64,000 nt of DNA from Herbidospora daliensis. GTDB taxonomy: Bacteria > Actinomycetota > Actinomycetes > Streptosporangiales > Streptosporangiaceae. A program made the translations under genes and the position numbers. Below are positions 50,347 to 59,739 of this stretch, piece after piece. Below the pieces are notes generated by a model. The model was given only the letters and a program-made list of their open reading frames with translations. It was not told the DNA's origin and searched no databases. The first letter of the stretch is position 1; each line of letters begins with the position of its first letter. The stretch is taken from the NCBI RefSeq assembly GCF_001570585.1, contig NZ_BBXF01000006.1, positions 186,001 to 250,000 on the forward strand. Direction: 5' to 3'.

Positions 50347-50964
50347 ATGGGTGTGCGGCCGGTCTCCGTCGAAGGGCTCGTCGCCGAGCTGGTCGCGATG
50401 ATCGCCGACCGGCCCGGCTGGGTGCGGGCGGCGATCGACGGCGCCGACGCGGCCCGGCCGTGGGAGCTGGCCGACCTGGTCGCCGAGAGGCTGCGGGTCC
50501 ATCGGCACGTGCTCCGGGTTTCGGCCAGGGATTTCCTGCGGGCCGCCTCGCTCCGCTACGAGTTCGGCCGGCACGACCCCGACTCCTACTACGACGGCTG
50601 GCTCGACGTGAAGGGCCTGACCCGGGAGGTGCTCCAGCCGCTCGAACCCGGCGGCACCGGCCGGGTCGTGCCCTCGTTGTGGGACCCGGTGAGAGACCGG
50701 GCCACCCGGGCGCCCTACCAGGTGGTGCCGGAGAACGCGGTGGTCGTGCTCGACGGGCCGCTGCTCCTCGGGCAGGGGCTGCCCCTCGATTTCTCCGTTC
50801 ACCTGAGCCTTTCGAAGAAGGCGCTCGAACGGCGTACAAGCGAACAATGGACGTTGCCCGCCTTCGAACGCTACGCCGATGAGGTCAGGCCGCAGGATTG
50901 GGCGGATGTGGTGGTTCGGGTGGATGATTCCCGACACCCCGCACTGGTAGAAATTGATCCATGA
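50347..50964 (+). CDS. Uridine-kinase-like protein lacking the P-loop
   Basis: 205 aa. Its layout matches actinobacterial uridine-kinase-like proteins: VRAAIDGADAARPWELADLV at the start, a middle DYYDGW-like stretch (DSYYDGWLDVKGL), and VVVLDGPLLLG as the Walker-B-like strand. The expected GxxxxGK[ST] is lost: GADAARPWE has no Gly-Lys, so ATP binding by the usual loop is not possible. RTSEQWTLPAFERYADEV at the C-terminus is intact. It overlaps the peroxiredoxin start (ATGA). Confidence 0.75.
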   Translation: MGVRPVSVEGLVAELVAMIADRPGWVRAAIDGADAARPWELADLVAERLRVHRHVLRVSARDFLRAASLRYEFGRHDPDSYYDGWLDVKGLTREVLQPLEPGGTGRVVPSLWDPVRDRATRAPYQVVPENAVVVLDGPLLLGQGLPLDFSVHLSLSKKALERRTSEQWTLPAFERYADEVRPQDWADVVVRVDDSRHPALVEIDP

Positions 50965-51419
50965 AAATCGGTGAGCTCGTCGCGGACTTCGCGCTTCCGG
51001 ACGAGAACGGGGAGACCCGTCGCCTGAGCGAGTTCCTCGAAGAGGGGCCCGTGGTGCTCTTCTTCTACCCGGCGGCGATGACCTCCGGATGCACCGCCGA
51101 GACCTGCTACTTCCGTGACCTCGCCGCCGAATTCAAAGCGGTTGGAGCGGTCCGCGTCGGGATCAGCAAAGACAAGGTGAAACGGCAGAAGTTGTTCGCC
51201 GAGACCAACTCGCTCGGCTACCCGCTGCTGTCCGACGAGGAGGGCGTGGTGGCCAAGCAGATGGGGGTGCGCCGGACCGTCGCCGTCGGGCCGTTCGTCA
51301 CCCGGCGCGTCACCTTCGTCATCGACACCGACTTCACGGTGCTCGACGTCATCCACAACGAGGTCATGATGACCGACCACGCCGACCGCGCGCTGAAGAC
51401 CCTCAGGGATAGAGGCTGA
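50961..51419 (+). CDS. Peroxiredoxin (BCP/PrxQ type)
   Basis: 152 aa thioredoxin fold. The catalytic site TSGCTAETC has peroxidatic Cys44 and resolving Cys49, the PrxQ spacing. VVLFFYPAAM precedes it, and the conserved late Arg lies in RRVTFVIDTD. It reduces hydrogen peroxide and organic peroxides in the cytosol. It is co-translated with the uridine-kinase-like protein. Confidence 0.93.
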   Translation: MKIGELVADFALPDENGETRRLSEFLEEGPVVLFFYPAAMTSGCTAETCYFRDLAAEFKAVGAVRVGISKDKVKRQKLFAETNSLGYPLLSDEEGVVAKQMGVRRTVAVGPFVTRRVTFVIDTDFTVLDVIHNEVMMTDHADRALKTLRDRG

Positions 51420-51846
51420 CGCGGTCGTCGACCTCGTGGTCGAACCCGCCCTCCAGCCCGACTCCGTGGGCGAGGGTGACGGTCCACTGCTCGTAGTACC
51501 ACTCCAGGCTGTGGCCGCTGAACCGGAAGTTGGCCCGATAGCGGGCCCGCTGGCCGGGGGCGAGGGTGAACAGCTCGACCGGCCGCCGCCCGCGCGGATA
51601 CGCGGCGAACACGGCGGCCCGCGACACCCGGCCGCCGGGCTCCACGCGCAGGCCCGCCATGGTCGCGGGCAGGGCGAGTTCGCGGAGGGTCTCGGCGCGC
51701 GGTGAGAGCAGCACGTCGTGGAAGACGACCTCTCCCGTGCAGGCCGGCAGCGGCACCCGATCCGGCAGCGACCCCCGCAGCGTGGCCGCGGCCGCACCGC
51801 GGCCGGCCTTGGACCAGCGAGTCACCACCCGCTGCACCACGAGCAT
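51403..51846 (-). CDS. Hypothetical protein, 147 aa
   Basis: No known family is recognised. The sequence is soluble and beta-rich, with a basic N-terminus (MLVVQRVVTRWSKAGRG) and a C-terminal stretch of aromatic residues (GHSLEWYYEQWTVTLAHGVG) that repeats the look of ligand-binding beta-barrels. One Cys, no metal motif. The last 17 bases overlap the convergent peroxiredoxin gene. Codon use is as in the neighbours. Confidence 0.6.
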   Translation of the reverse strand: MLVVQRVVTRWSKAGRGAAAATLRGSLPDRVPLPACTGEVVFHDVLLSPRAETLRELALPATMAGLRVEPGGRVSRAAVFAAYPRGRRPVELFTLAPGQRARYRANFRFSGHSLEWYYEQWTVTLAHGVGLEGGFDHEVDDRVSLYP

Positions 51847-51864
51847 GGTGGCATTTTAGAGAGC

Positions 51865-52479
51865 ATGCGCGTTCCCGCCCAGGCCGGTCTCGGCGCCATC
51901 GCCGTGGCCGCCGCCGCCATCCTGACCCTCGAGTTCTCCTCGGGCATCGACCTGAGGCGCCGGACGATCAGCGAACACCAGCTCGGCGAGCACGCCTGGT
52001 TGTTCGGGCTCTCGGTGGCGCTGATCGCGCTGGGCTCGCTCGGCATCGGGGCGACCCTCGCCGCGCAGCGCCGCGCCCGCCCGATGGGCCTGGTCGCGCT
52101 GGCCGGGTGGAGCCTCGGGCTGCTGATCGTGGCGACCTTCCCCAAGCACGACTGGTCGCTCGGGCCGTCGTTCTCCGGGTCGGTGCACCGCGTCGGCAGC
52201 GTGGTCGCCTTCGTCTGCCTGCCGGTCGCCGTGCTGCTGCTGGCCCGGCCGTGGCGCGACACGATGGCGAGGGTGGCGGCGGCGCTCGGGCTCGGTGCCG
52301 TGGTGTGGATCGCCGGGATCGTGCTGGTCGGTTACACCGCCGCCCGCGACGGCATCCCGTGGTGGCGGGCGATGCCGGTCGGGCTCGGGGCGGTGGAGCG
52401 CGGCCTGGTGTTCACGGAGATCGCCGCGCTGGCGGCGCTGGGGATTTGGGCTATTGCCCGCCAGGGGCGTAGGGCATAA
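51865..52479 (+). CDS. DUF998-like membrane protein
   Basis: 204 aa from ATG at 51865 (MRVPAQAGLGAIAV). Six predicted helices with the DUF998 features TISEHQLGEHAWLFGLSVALIA in the first loop, LIVATFPKHDW between helices 3 and 4, and GLVFTEIAALAALGIW at the end. Family function is unknown. The start lies 18 bp from the divergent 147-aa gene. Confidence 0.78.
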   Translation: MRVPAQAGLGAIAVAAAAILTLEFSSGIDLRRRTISEHQLGEHAWLFGLSVALIALGSLGIGATLAAQRRARPMGLVALAGWSLGLLIVATFPKHDWSLGPSFSGSVHRVGSVVAFVCLPVAVLLLARPWRDTMARVAAALGLGAVVWIAGIVLVGYTAARDGIPWWRAMPVGLGAVERGLVFTEIAALAALGIWAIARQGRRA

Positions 52480-52528
52480 ATGGACCTATTCCATGCGGAA
52501 CCGCGCTGATAGATTCCTCGTTTGCAAG

Positions 52529-53053
52529 ATGGGGGATAAAACGTTGCGCGATTTTCTGGGCGCCGCATTGGGTTTCCCGGCTGTCCTGTTCAGCTTCGCG
52601 CTGATCGTCGTCATCGGGTTCTGGCTGCTGGTGGCCTTCGGCGTGGTCGACCTCGACGGTCTTCCCGCGGCCGAGGTCTCCGGGTTCGTGACCGCCGGGT
52701 GGTTCGCGGCGCTGGCCGGATCCGTGCTGCTGCCCGCGCTCGGCTGGGTCGTCCTGGCCGCCGCGCTCGTCGTGGGCCTCGGCGCCGCGTTCCTGGTACG
52801 CCGCCTCACGCCCGCGCCCGAGAAGGTGCCCTCACGGCACGACTTCGTCGGGCAGATCTGCGTCATCAGAACCCAGTCGGTCTCCACCGACTTCGGGCAG
52901 GCCGAGATCCGCGCCGTCGACGGCTCGGCCTCGGTCATCCAGGTGCGCCAGACCGGCGCCGACGTCTTCCGCGCGGGCGGGGCCGCGCTGATCTTCCAAT
53001 ATGACGCGGAAGGCGAGTTCTTCTGGGTCATGCCTTATGAAGGGGGCCTGTAG
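52529..53053 (+). CDS. Membrane-anchored OB-fold protein, flotillin partner (YqiJ-like)
   Basis: 174 aa from ATG at 52529. Two hydrophobic segments (~12-38 and ~52-88) are followed by a cytosolic or exposed beta-domain (~100-170) with HDFVGQICVIRTQSVSTDFGQAEI, the pattern of the NfeD/YqiJ OB fold. It is only 3 bp from the flotillin gene. NfeD/YqiJ-type proteins are the standing partners of SPFH proteins and are thought to shape membrane microdomains. Confidence 0.8.
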   Translation: MGDKTLRDFLGAALGFPAVLFSFALIVVIGFWLLVAFGVVDLDGLPAAEVSGFVTAGWFAALAGSVLLPALGWVVLAAALVVGLGAAFLVRRLTPAPEKVPSRHDFVGQICVIRTQSVSTDFGQAEIRAVDGSASVIQVRQTGADVFRAGGAALIFQYDAEGEFFWVMPYEGGL

Positions 53054-53056
53054 TTC

Positions 53057-55066
53057 ATGGACGTCATCTCGGCGGGAGCCGGCATATTCATCGCGGTCGT
53101 GCTGATCGTCGTCATCGCACTGGTGATCGTGGTCAGCCGGCTGTTCCGCAAGGTTGAGCAGGGCAAGGCCCTGATCGTGTCGAAGGTGCGCCGGGTCGAC
53201 GTCACCTTCACCGGCGCCGTGGTCTTACCGGTGCTGCACAAGGCCGAGTTCATGGACATCTCGGTGAAGACCATCGAGATCGAGCGCTCGGGCCACGAGG
53301 GCCTGATCTGCCGTGACAACATCCGCGCCGACATCAAGATCACGTTCTTCGTGCGGGTGAACAAGACCGCCGAGGACGTCGTGAAGGTCGCCCAGGCCAT
53401 CGGCACCGCCCGCGCCAGCGACGAGGGCACCCTCCAGACCCTCTTCAACGCCAAGTTCTCCGAGGCCCTCAAGACCGTCGGCAAGCAGCTCGACTTCGTC
53501 GACCTCTACACCCAGCGCGACGAGTTCCGCGACCAGATCATCCGCGTCATCGGCACCGACCTCAACGGCTACTCGCTGGAGGACGCGGCCATCGACTACC
53601 TGGAGCAGACCCCGCTGTCGAAGCTCGACCCGGCCAACATCCTCGACGCCCAGGGCATCCGCAAGATCACCGAGCTGACGGCGATCGAGCACGTGCGGAC
53701 CAACGAGTTCCAGCGCAACGAGGAGAAGGAGATCACCCGGCAGAACGTCGACGCCCGGGAGGCCATCCTCGAACTGGAGCGCCGCCAGGCCGACGCCGAG
53801 ATCAAGCAGAAGCGCGAGGTCGAGACCATGCGGGCCCGCGAGGAGGCCGAGATCTCCCGGGTGCGCGCCGAGGAGCGCCTCAAGGCCCAGGCCGCGGCGA
53901 TCAAGACCGACGAGCAGATCGGCGTCCAGAGCGAGAACAAGGCCCGCGAGGTCGCCGTCGCCGAGAAGAACCGCGAGCGCGTGATCGCCATCGAGAGCGA
54001 GCGCATCGAGAAGGACCGGCTGCTGGAGGTCATCGCCCGCGAGCGGGAGACCGAGTTGTCGCGCATCGCCAAGGAGAAGGAGCTCGAGGTCGAGAAGCGC
54101 TCGATCGCCGAGGTCATGCGCGAGCGCATCGCGGTCGAGAAGACGGTGGCCGAGCAGGAGGAGCAGATCAAGCGCCTGCGCGTCATCGAGGAGGCCGAGC
54201 GCACCCGCCAGTCGGTCATCATCGCCGCCGAGGCCGAGGCGCAGGAGAACCTGGTCAAGGACATCAAGGCCGCCGAGGCCGCCGAGGCCGCGTCCAAGTT
54301 CAAGGCGCGCGAGGCGCTGGTGCTGGCCGAGTCGCGCCAGCAGGCCGCCGAGCTCGACGCCCGCGCCAAGATCCGCCTCGCCGAGGGTGTGCAGGCCGAG
54401 GCCGCCGCGACCGGCCTGGCCGAGGTGCAGGTCAAGGAGCGCGCCGCTGCCGCGATCGAGAAGGTCGGCAAGGCCGAGGCGATCGTCGAGCGCGAGAAGG
54501 CGCTGGCGTCCGCCGAGGGCACCCGCGAGCGGCTGAAGGCCGAGGCCGACGGCGAGCAGGCCAAGGCCGTGGCCGCCGCGATGATGGTCGGGGAGAAGCT
54601 GAAGGCCGAGGCCGAGGGTCTCACCGAGAAGGCCGCCGCGCTGGCCGCGATGTCCGACGCGAGCCGCGTCCACGAGGAGTACCGCCTGCGGCTGGAGGCC
54701 GAGAAGGAGATCCGCCTGGCCGGGGTCGAGGTGCACCGCAAGGTCGCCGAGGCGCAGGCCGAGGTGCTGTCGGCCGGTCTGTCGAAGGCCAACATCGACA
54801 TCGTCGGCGGCGACAGCGTCTTCTTCGACAAGCTCGTCGGCGCGGTGACCATGGGCAAGAGCATCGACGGCTTCGTCGACAACTCCGAGGTGGCCCGCAC
54901 CCTCGCCGAGCCCTACCTGAACGGCGACGCCAGCCTCAGCGGCGACCTCGCCAAGATCGTGTCGGGGGTCGACTCGGGCGCGGTCCGCGACATGACCGTG
55001 TCGGCGTTCCTCGCCGGCCTGATGAAGAACGGGGCCGCCCCGGCGATCACCCCGGTCGAGAAGTGA
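53057..55066 (+). CDS. Flotillin-like SPFH-domain protein (YqiK type)
   Basis: 669 aa, AAGGGGG about 11 bases upstream. An N-terminal membrane helix (~5-28) is followed by an SPFH domain (~35-210) with VRRVDVTFTGAVVLPVLH and TLFNAKFSEALKTVG. A very long Glu/Ala/Arg-rich coiled-coil (~215-570) carries many EAE/RAE repeats, and a C-terminal region contains VGGDSVFFDKLVGAVTMG. It should oligomerise into a membrane scaffold. It sits between the OB-fold partner (3-bp gap) and the giant AAA+ ATPase (4-nt overlap). Confidence 0.92.
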   Translation: MDVISAGAGIFIAVVLIVVIALVIVVSRLFRKVEQGKALIVSKVRRVDVTFTGAVVLPVLHKAEFMDISVKTIEIERSGHEGLICRDNIRADIKITFFVRVNKTAEDVVKVAQAIGTARASDEGTLQTLFNAKFSEALKTVGKQLDFVDLYTQRDEFRDQIIRVIGTDLNGYSLEDAAIDYLEQTPLSKLDPANILDAQGIRKITELTAIEHVRTNEFQRNEEKEITRQNVDAREAILELERRQADAEIKQKREVETMRAREEAEISRVRAEERLKAQAAAIKTDEQIGVQSENKAREVAVAEKNRERVIAIESERIEKDRLLEVIARERETELSRIAKEKELEVEKRSIAEVMRERIAVEKTVAEQEEQIKRLRVIEEAERTRQSVIIAAEAEAQENLVKDIKAAEAAEAASKFKAREALVLAESRQQAAELDARAKIRLAEGVQAEAAATGLAEVQVKERAAAAIEKVGKAEAIVEREKALASAEGTRERLKAEADGEQAKAVAAAMMVGEKLKAEAEGLTEKAAALAAMSDASRVHEEYRLRLEAEKEIRLAGVEVHRKVAEAQAEVLSAGLSKANIDIVGGDSVFFDKLVGAVTMGKSIDGFVDNSEVARTLAEPYLNGDASLSGDLAKIVSGVDSGAVRDMTVSAFLAGLMKNGAAPAITPVEK

Positions 55067-58000
55067 CCCTGGGAATGACAGGGCTCGACGCCGGCACCTA
55101 CGAGATCCTCCGCGCCCGGCTGGCCGAACAGGCCAAGGAGCTGGCCGGCCGGGCCGAGGAGCTCAACACCCGGCGCCTGGCGGTGTTCGGCGGCTCGGAG
55201 ATGCGGCTGGTGGGGACCGAGCGCATCCGTACCGAGAACAACTGCGTGCCCCGGGACGTGGTCTCCGCCGGCGACACCATGATCTTCGGCTACAACGTGT
55301 TCATCGGCCTTCGGCCGCAGACCAGCGTCTCCGACGTCTTCTCCTTCCACCACTTCTCGCGCGACGGCGACGCGTTCACCTTCTCGGGCTCCGGGAGCGT
55401 GCTCGGCGACCCCGTCTTCGAGAAGGACTTCGGCGAGCTCTACCGCTACTACAAGGACACCCGGCTGCTCCAGCTGCGGAAGACCGACGGGAAGCTCCTG
55501 GCGATCTTCCAGACCGGGCCGCAGGACGTCCGGGTGCTGCGCTGGACGATGACCGCCGACGGCGTGTTGTCCTACCTCGACTCGCGGGGCGAGCGCGACC
55601 ACGTCCTGCCGCCCTCCCACGACTTCGAGTGGATCGAGACCAACCGCGACGACCACGTGCTCGGGCGGCACCCGCACATCTCCATCGGCGGCGAGCTGTT
55701 CGTCGAGACCGTCGGCGGCGACCTCACCATCAAGGTCGAGAACAACACCGAGTCGGGCGAGGGCGTCTACTCCGAATCGGTCACCGAGCGGCTGCAGAGC
55801 CTCGCCGACGCCGACGTGTTCCACGCGCGGGTCGGGCCGCTGATCCTGCTGAAGATCCGGCCCTACAAGGAGACCGAGTGGCGTCACCTGGTCTTCAACA
55901 CCCGGACCAAGAGCGTGACCCGGCTCGACGGGATCGGCCAGGCGTGCCAGCGGCTCCCCGAGGACCAGGGGATCATCTTCCCCGGCGGCTACTACCTGAC
56001 GACCGGCGTGGCCAAGACGTTCGAGACCGACGTCGCCGCGCTGGAGTTCGAGCGGGTGATCCGGAGCGAGGAGGACGTGCTCTACGTCTTCCACGCCCGG
56101 GAGGAGGGGCGTTACCTCCTGCTGCCGTACAACGTGATCCGCAAGGAGGTCGCCAACCCGCTGCCCTGCCACGGCTACTCGCTGTTCGACGACGGCACGC
56201 TGGTGGTGTTCCGGGCGACCTCCGACGAGCCGTCGCGCGTCCACCCCATGCAGGTGTGGGACACCCCGTTCGCGGTCGAGTCGGCCGCCCCGGCCGGCAC
56301 CGGCCCGCTGGAGCGCATCGGCAACGGCGAGCTGGTCAGAGGTGTCTCCGACTGCCTGTCGGTGGCCCGCATGGTCGAGGAGATGGCGCCCGCGCAGGCC
56401 GTCTTCGAGGCGCTGATCGCCTCCTGCGACCGCATCTCCGACGCCTACCACTGGCTCGGCGAACACGCCCTCGCCGAGCCGCTCGCGGCCCTGCGGGGCA
56501 CCGCCGAGCAGGTGCTCGACGAGTTCGAGAACGTCCAGCGCCTCACCGAGGACGCCGCCGAGGCGGTGGCCGAGGCGCGCGAGCGCGTCGCCGCGATCCG
56601 CTCGACCGGCGTCACCCGGCTGGCCGACCTGCGCCGCGCCCAGGGCCACCTGGTGACCCTGCGCGAGCGCCGGTACGCCGACCTCCCGGCCCTCGACGCC
56701 CTCGCCTCCGGCGTCGAGCGGGAGGTGACCGAGACCGCCGCCCACGTGATCGCCGACCTGCAACGCGACGACGCGTTCGCCGACTTCCACGCCACGGTCT
56801 CCGCCCTCGCGGAGGAGGCCGAGGCGATCACGACCGTGGCCCACGCCGCCCCGGTGGCCGAACGGCTGGCCGCCCAGTCCGACGGCCTGGAGGCGCTGAT
56901 CGAGGTGGTCGGCACGCTGGAGGTCGAGGCGACCGCCCGTACCGTCATCCTGGAGAAGGTCGGCGCGGTCCTCGCCGAGATCAACCGTGTGCGCGCCACC
57001 CTCGACGCCCGGCGGCGCGAACTGCTCGCCGCCGAGGGCCGGGCCGAGTTCGCCGCCGAGTTCGGCCTCCTCGGCCAGGCCGTGACGGCCGGGCTGACCG
57101 GCGCCGACAGCCCCGAGAAGTGCGACGAGCGCCTCGGCCGGCTGCTGCTCCAGATCGAGGGACTGGAATCGCGCTTCGGCGAGTTCGACGACTTCCTCGG
57201 GCAGCTCGAACGCAAACGCGAGGAGGTCTACGAGGCGTTCTCGGCCCGCAAGCAGACCCTCCTCGACGACCGCGCCCGCCGCGCCGACCGGCTCGCCGAC
57301 TCGGCCGACCGCATCCTCGGCACGGTGCGCCGCCGCTCCTCGGCCCTGGCGACGCTCGACGAGGTCAACGCCTACTTCGCGGCCGACCCGATGGTCGCCA
57401 AACTGCGTGCGGTCTCGGCCGACCTGCGGGACCTCGGCGACCCGGTCCGCGCCGACGAACTCGACGGCCGGGTGCGCGCCGCCCGCCAGGAGGCCGGCCG
57501 CGCACTCAAGGACCGCACCGACCTGTTCGACGGCGACACGGTGAAACTCGGCCGCCACCGCTTCGCCGTCAACACCCAGCCCCTCGACCTCACCCTGGTG
57601 CCCCACGACGGCGCGTTGTCGTACGCCGTCACCGGCACCGACTACCGCGCCCCCGTCACCGGCTTCGCCGACACCCGGCACTTCTGGGACCAGCTGCTGG
57701 TGTCGGAGACGACGGAGGTCTACCGCGCCGAATACCTGGCGGCGTCGCTGTTCCCAGTAGAGGGCGACGTGGCCGAAGCCGTGCGCCGGGCCGCCGAGTC
57801 ACGCTACGACGAGGGCTACGAGCGCGGCGTGCACGACCACGACACCGTGCGCATCCTGGACGTCGTCACCCGCCTGCACGCCTCGGCCGGCCTGCTGCGC
57901 CACCTGCCGTCGGCGCGGGCGACCGCGCAGTTCTTCTGGGCGCACGCGAACCCGTCGCCGACCTGGGAGGTCAGAGCCCAGTCCCTCACCCGCGCCCGGG

Positions 58001-59739
58001 AGTTGTTCGGCGGCGGCACAGCGGCCCTGGAGGCCCTCGCGGCCGAACTGACCGCGGCGATCGAAGCCCACGGTTGCCTCGACGGCCCCGCCTCCCTGGC
58101 CGCCGACTACCTGATCGAGGAACTGGCCTCGGCGCCCGCGGGCTTCGTCACCTCGACGGCCGCCCGCGCGTTCCTCGACGCCTTCGAGGAGGCTCTCGGC
58201 GCGGACCGCTTCGCCGCGTTCACCGCCGAACTGTCGGCCCTGGAGCTGCCCGCCCGTATCCAGCTCGCCCGCGCCTGGCTGGCCGCCTTCGGCAAGGGCG
58301 AGGCGTCGCCCGAGGCCGTCGCGCTGCTGCTGTGCGACCTGCCCCGCTACGACTCCGCCGCCACCCTCGACGGCGTCGTCGAAGGACTCCTGGGCGCCCA
58401 CCCGCGCATCCAGGGCCGCTCCCTGCCGCTGCGCCTCGACGAGTTCCTCGCCCGGACGAGGATCTTCCGGTCGGAGCGGGTCCCGGCGTACCGGGACTAC
58501 CAGCGGCGCCGCGCCGAACTGGTGGCCGGCGAGAAGAAACGCCTGCGCCTGGACGAATACCGCCCCAAGGTGATGGACTCCTTCGTCCGCAACGGGCTGA
58601 TCGACCAGGTCTACCTGCCGCTGATCGGCGACAACCTGGCCAAGCAGCTCGACCACGGCATGGGCCTGCTGCTGCTGATCTCCCCGCCCGGCTACGGCAA
58701 GACGACCCTGATGGAGTACGTCGCCAGCCGCCTCGGCCTGGTGTTCGTCAAGGTCAACGGCCCCGCCCTCGGACACGAGGTGACCTCGGTCGACCCGGCG
58801 GACGCACCCGACGCGACCTCCCGGTCGGAGGTCGAGAAGATCTCGTTCGCGCTGGAGATGGGCAGCAACGTGCTGCTCTACCTGGACGACATCCAGCACA
58901 CCTCACCCGAACTGCTGCAGAAGTTCATCTCGTTGTGCGACGCGCAGCGCCGGATGGAAGGCGTGTGGAACGGGACGGCCCGGACGTACGACCTTCGGGG
59001 GAAACGGTTCGCGGTCTGCATGGCCGGCAACCCGTACACCGAGTCGGGCCAGGTGTTCCGCGTCCCCGACATGCTGGCGAACCGTGCTGACGTGTGGAAC
59101 CTGGGCGAGGTGCTGAGCGGGAAGGACGACCTGTTCGCACTGAGCTACATCGAGAACGCCCTGACGGCCAACTCCGTGCTCGCTCCCGTGTCCGATCACG
59201 GCGAGGTGGAAAAGCTGGTGCGGCTGGCTCGCGGGGAGGGCAGCGCCGACCAGCTGGCGCATCCCTACAGCACGGTCGAACTCGACCAGATCCTCAGCGT
59301 GTTGCGCAAGATGCTGCGGCTGCAGGAGGTGGTGCTGGCCAACAACCGGGCCTACATCGCTTCCGCCGCCCAGTCCGACGCCAGCCGGACCGAACCCCCC
59401 TTCTTGTTGCAGGGGTCGTACCGGAACATGAACAAGCTCGCGCAGCGGGTGGTGCCGGTGCTGACCGACGCCGAACTCGAAGCGATCATCGACGACCACT
59501 ACCTGGGGGAGGCGCAGACGCTGACCTCGGGGGCGGAGGCGAACCTGCTGAAGCTGGCGGAGCTGCGGGGGGTGCTGACGGACACGCAGAAGGCGCGGTG
59601 GGAGGAGGTCAAGGCGGCGTATCGACGGGCCAGGGCGATGGGCGGCGAAGCCGACGACCCGACGACCCGGACGGTCTCCGCCATCACCCACCTGGCCGAC
59701 CACCTGGGCGGCGCGATCACCTCCCTGAGGGACCGATGA
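55063..59739 (+). CDS. Giant AAA+ ATPase with N-terminal DUF3686 (so-called DNA repair ATPase)
   Basis: 1558 aa, GTG start inside the flotillin stop (GTGA). Residues ~1-420 form a beta-rich DUF3686 region (NNCVPRDVVSAGDTMIFGYN, FSFHHFSRDG). Residues ~430-830 are helical and coiled. A second helical zone runs to ~1180, followed by an AAA+ domain with Walker A SPPGYGKTTLMEY (~1207), Walker B NVLLYLDDIQH (~1272), and sensor-like AVCMAGNPYTESGQVFRVPD. The family is annotated 'DNA repair ATPase' without firm proof. Tight linkage to flotillin and an OB-fold membrane protein suggests membrane-associated remodelling. Confidence 0.9.
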   Translation: MTLGMTGLDAGTYEILRARLAEQAKELAGRAEELNTRRLAVFGGSEMRLVGTERIRTENNCVPRDVVSAGDTMIFGYNVFIGLRPQTSVSDVFSFHHFSRDGDAFTFSGSGSVLGDPVFEKDFGELYRYYKDTRLLQLRKTDGKLLAIFQTGPQDVRVLRWTMTADGVLSYLDSRGERDHVLPPSHDFEWIETNRDDHVLGRHPHISIGGELFVETVGGDLTIKVENNTESGEGVYSESVTERLQSLADADVFHARVGPLILLKIRPYKETEWRHLVFNTRTKSVTRLDGIGQACQRLPEDQGIIFPGGYYLTTGVAKTFETDVAALEFERVIRSEEDVLYVFHAREEGRYLLLPYNVIRKEVANPLPCHGYSLFDDGTLVVFRATSDEPSRVHPMQVWDTPFAVESAAPAGTGPLERIGNGELVRGVSDCLSVARMVEEMAPAQAVFEALIASCDRISDAYHWLGEHALAEPLAALRGTAEQVLDEFENVQRLTEDAAEAVAEARERVAAIRSTGVTRLADLRRAQGHLVTLRERRYADLPALDALASGVEREVTETAAHVIADLQRDDAFADFHATVSALAEEAEAITTVAHAAPVAERLAAQSDGLEALIEVVGTLEVEATARTVILEKVGAVLAEINRVRATLDARRRELLAAEGRAEFAAEFGLLGQAVTAGLTGADSPEKCDERLGRLLLQIEGLESRFGEFDDFLGQLERKREEVYEAFSARKQTLLDDRARRADRLADSADRILGTVRRRSSALATLDEVNAYFAADPMVAKLRAVSADLRDLGDPVRADELDGRVRAARQEAGRALKDRTDLFDGDTVKLGRHRFAVNTQPLDLTLVPHDGALSYAVTGTDYRAPVTGFADTRHFWDQLLVSETTEVYRAEYLAASLFPVEGDVAEAVRRAAESRYDEGYERGVHDHDTVRILDVVTRLHASAGLLRHLPSARATAQFFWAHANPSPTWEVRAQSLTRARELFGGGTAALEALAAELTAAIEAHGCLDGPASLAADYLIEELASAPAGFVTSTAARAFLDAFEEALGADRFAAFTAELSALELPARIQLARAWLAAFGKGEASPEAVALLLCDLPRYDSAATLDGVVEGLLGAHPRIQGRSLPLRLDEFLARTRIFRSERVPAYRDYQRRRAELVAGEKKRLRLDEYRPKVMDSFVRNGLIDQVYLPLIGDNLAKQLDHGMGLLLLISPPGYGKTTLMEYVASRLGLVFVKVNGPALGHEVTSVDPADAPDATSRSEVEKISFALEMGSNVLLYLDDIQHTSPELLQKFISLCDAQRRMEGVWNGTARTYDLRGKRFAVCMAGNPYTESGQVFRVPDMLANRADVWNLGEVLSGKDDLFALSYIENALTANSVLAPVSDHGEVEKLVRLARGEGSADQLAHPYSTVELDQILSVLRKMLRLQEVVLANNRAYIASAAQSDASRTEPPFLLQGSYRNMNKLAQRVVPVLTDAELEAIIDDHYLGEAQTLTSGAEANLLKLAELRGVLTDTQKARWEEVKAAYRRARAMGGEADDPTTRTVSAITHLADHLGGAITSLRDR

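Noticed and set aside
54913-57681. A 922-residue open frame on the minus strand across the flotillin/AAA+ genes.
   Set aside because: It is antisense to two genes with clear domains, has a low-complexity Gly/Val/Arg composition, and results from the lack of A/T stop codons in high-GC DNA. The same applies to the other long antisense frames at 13206-15254, 18701-19789, 22199-24412, 31445-33769 and 42780-45914.
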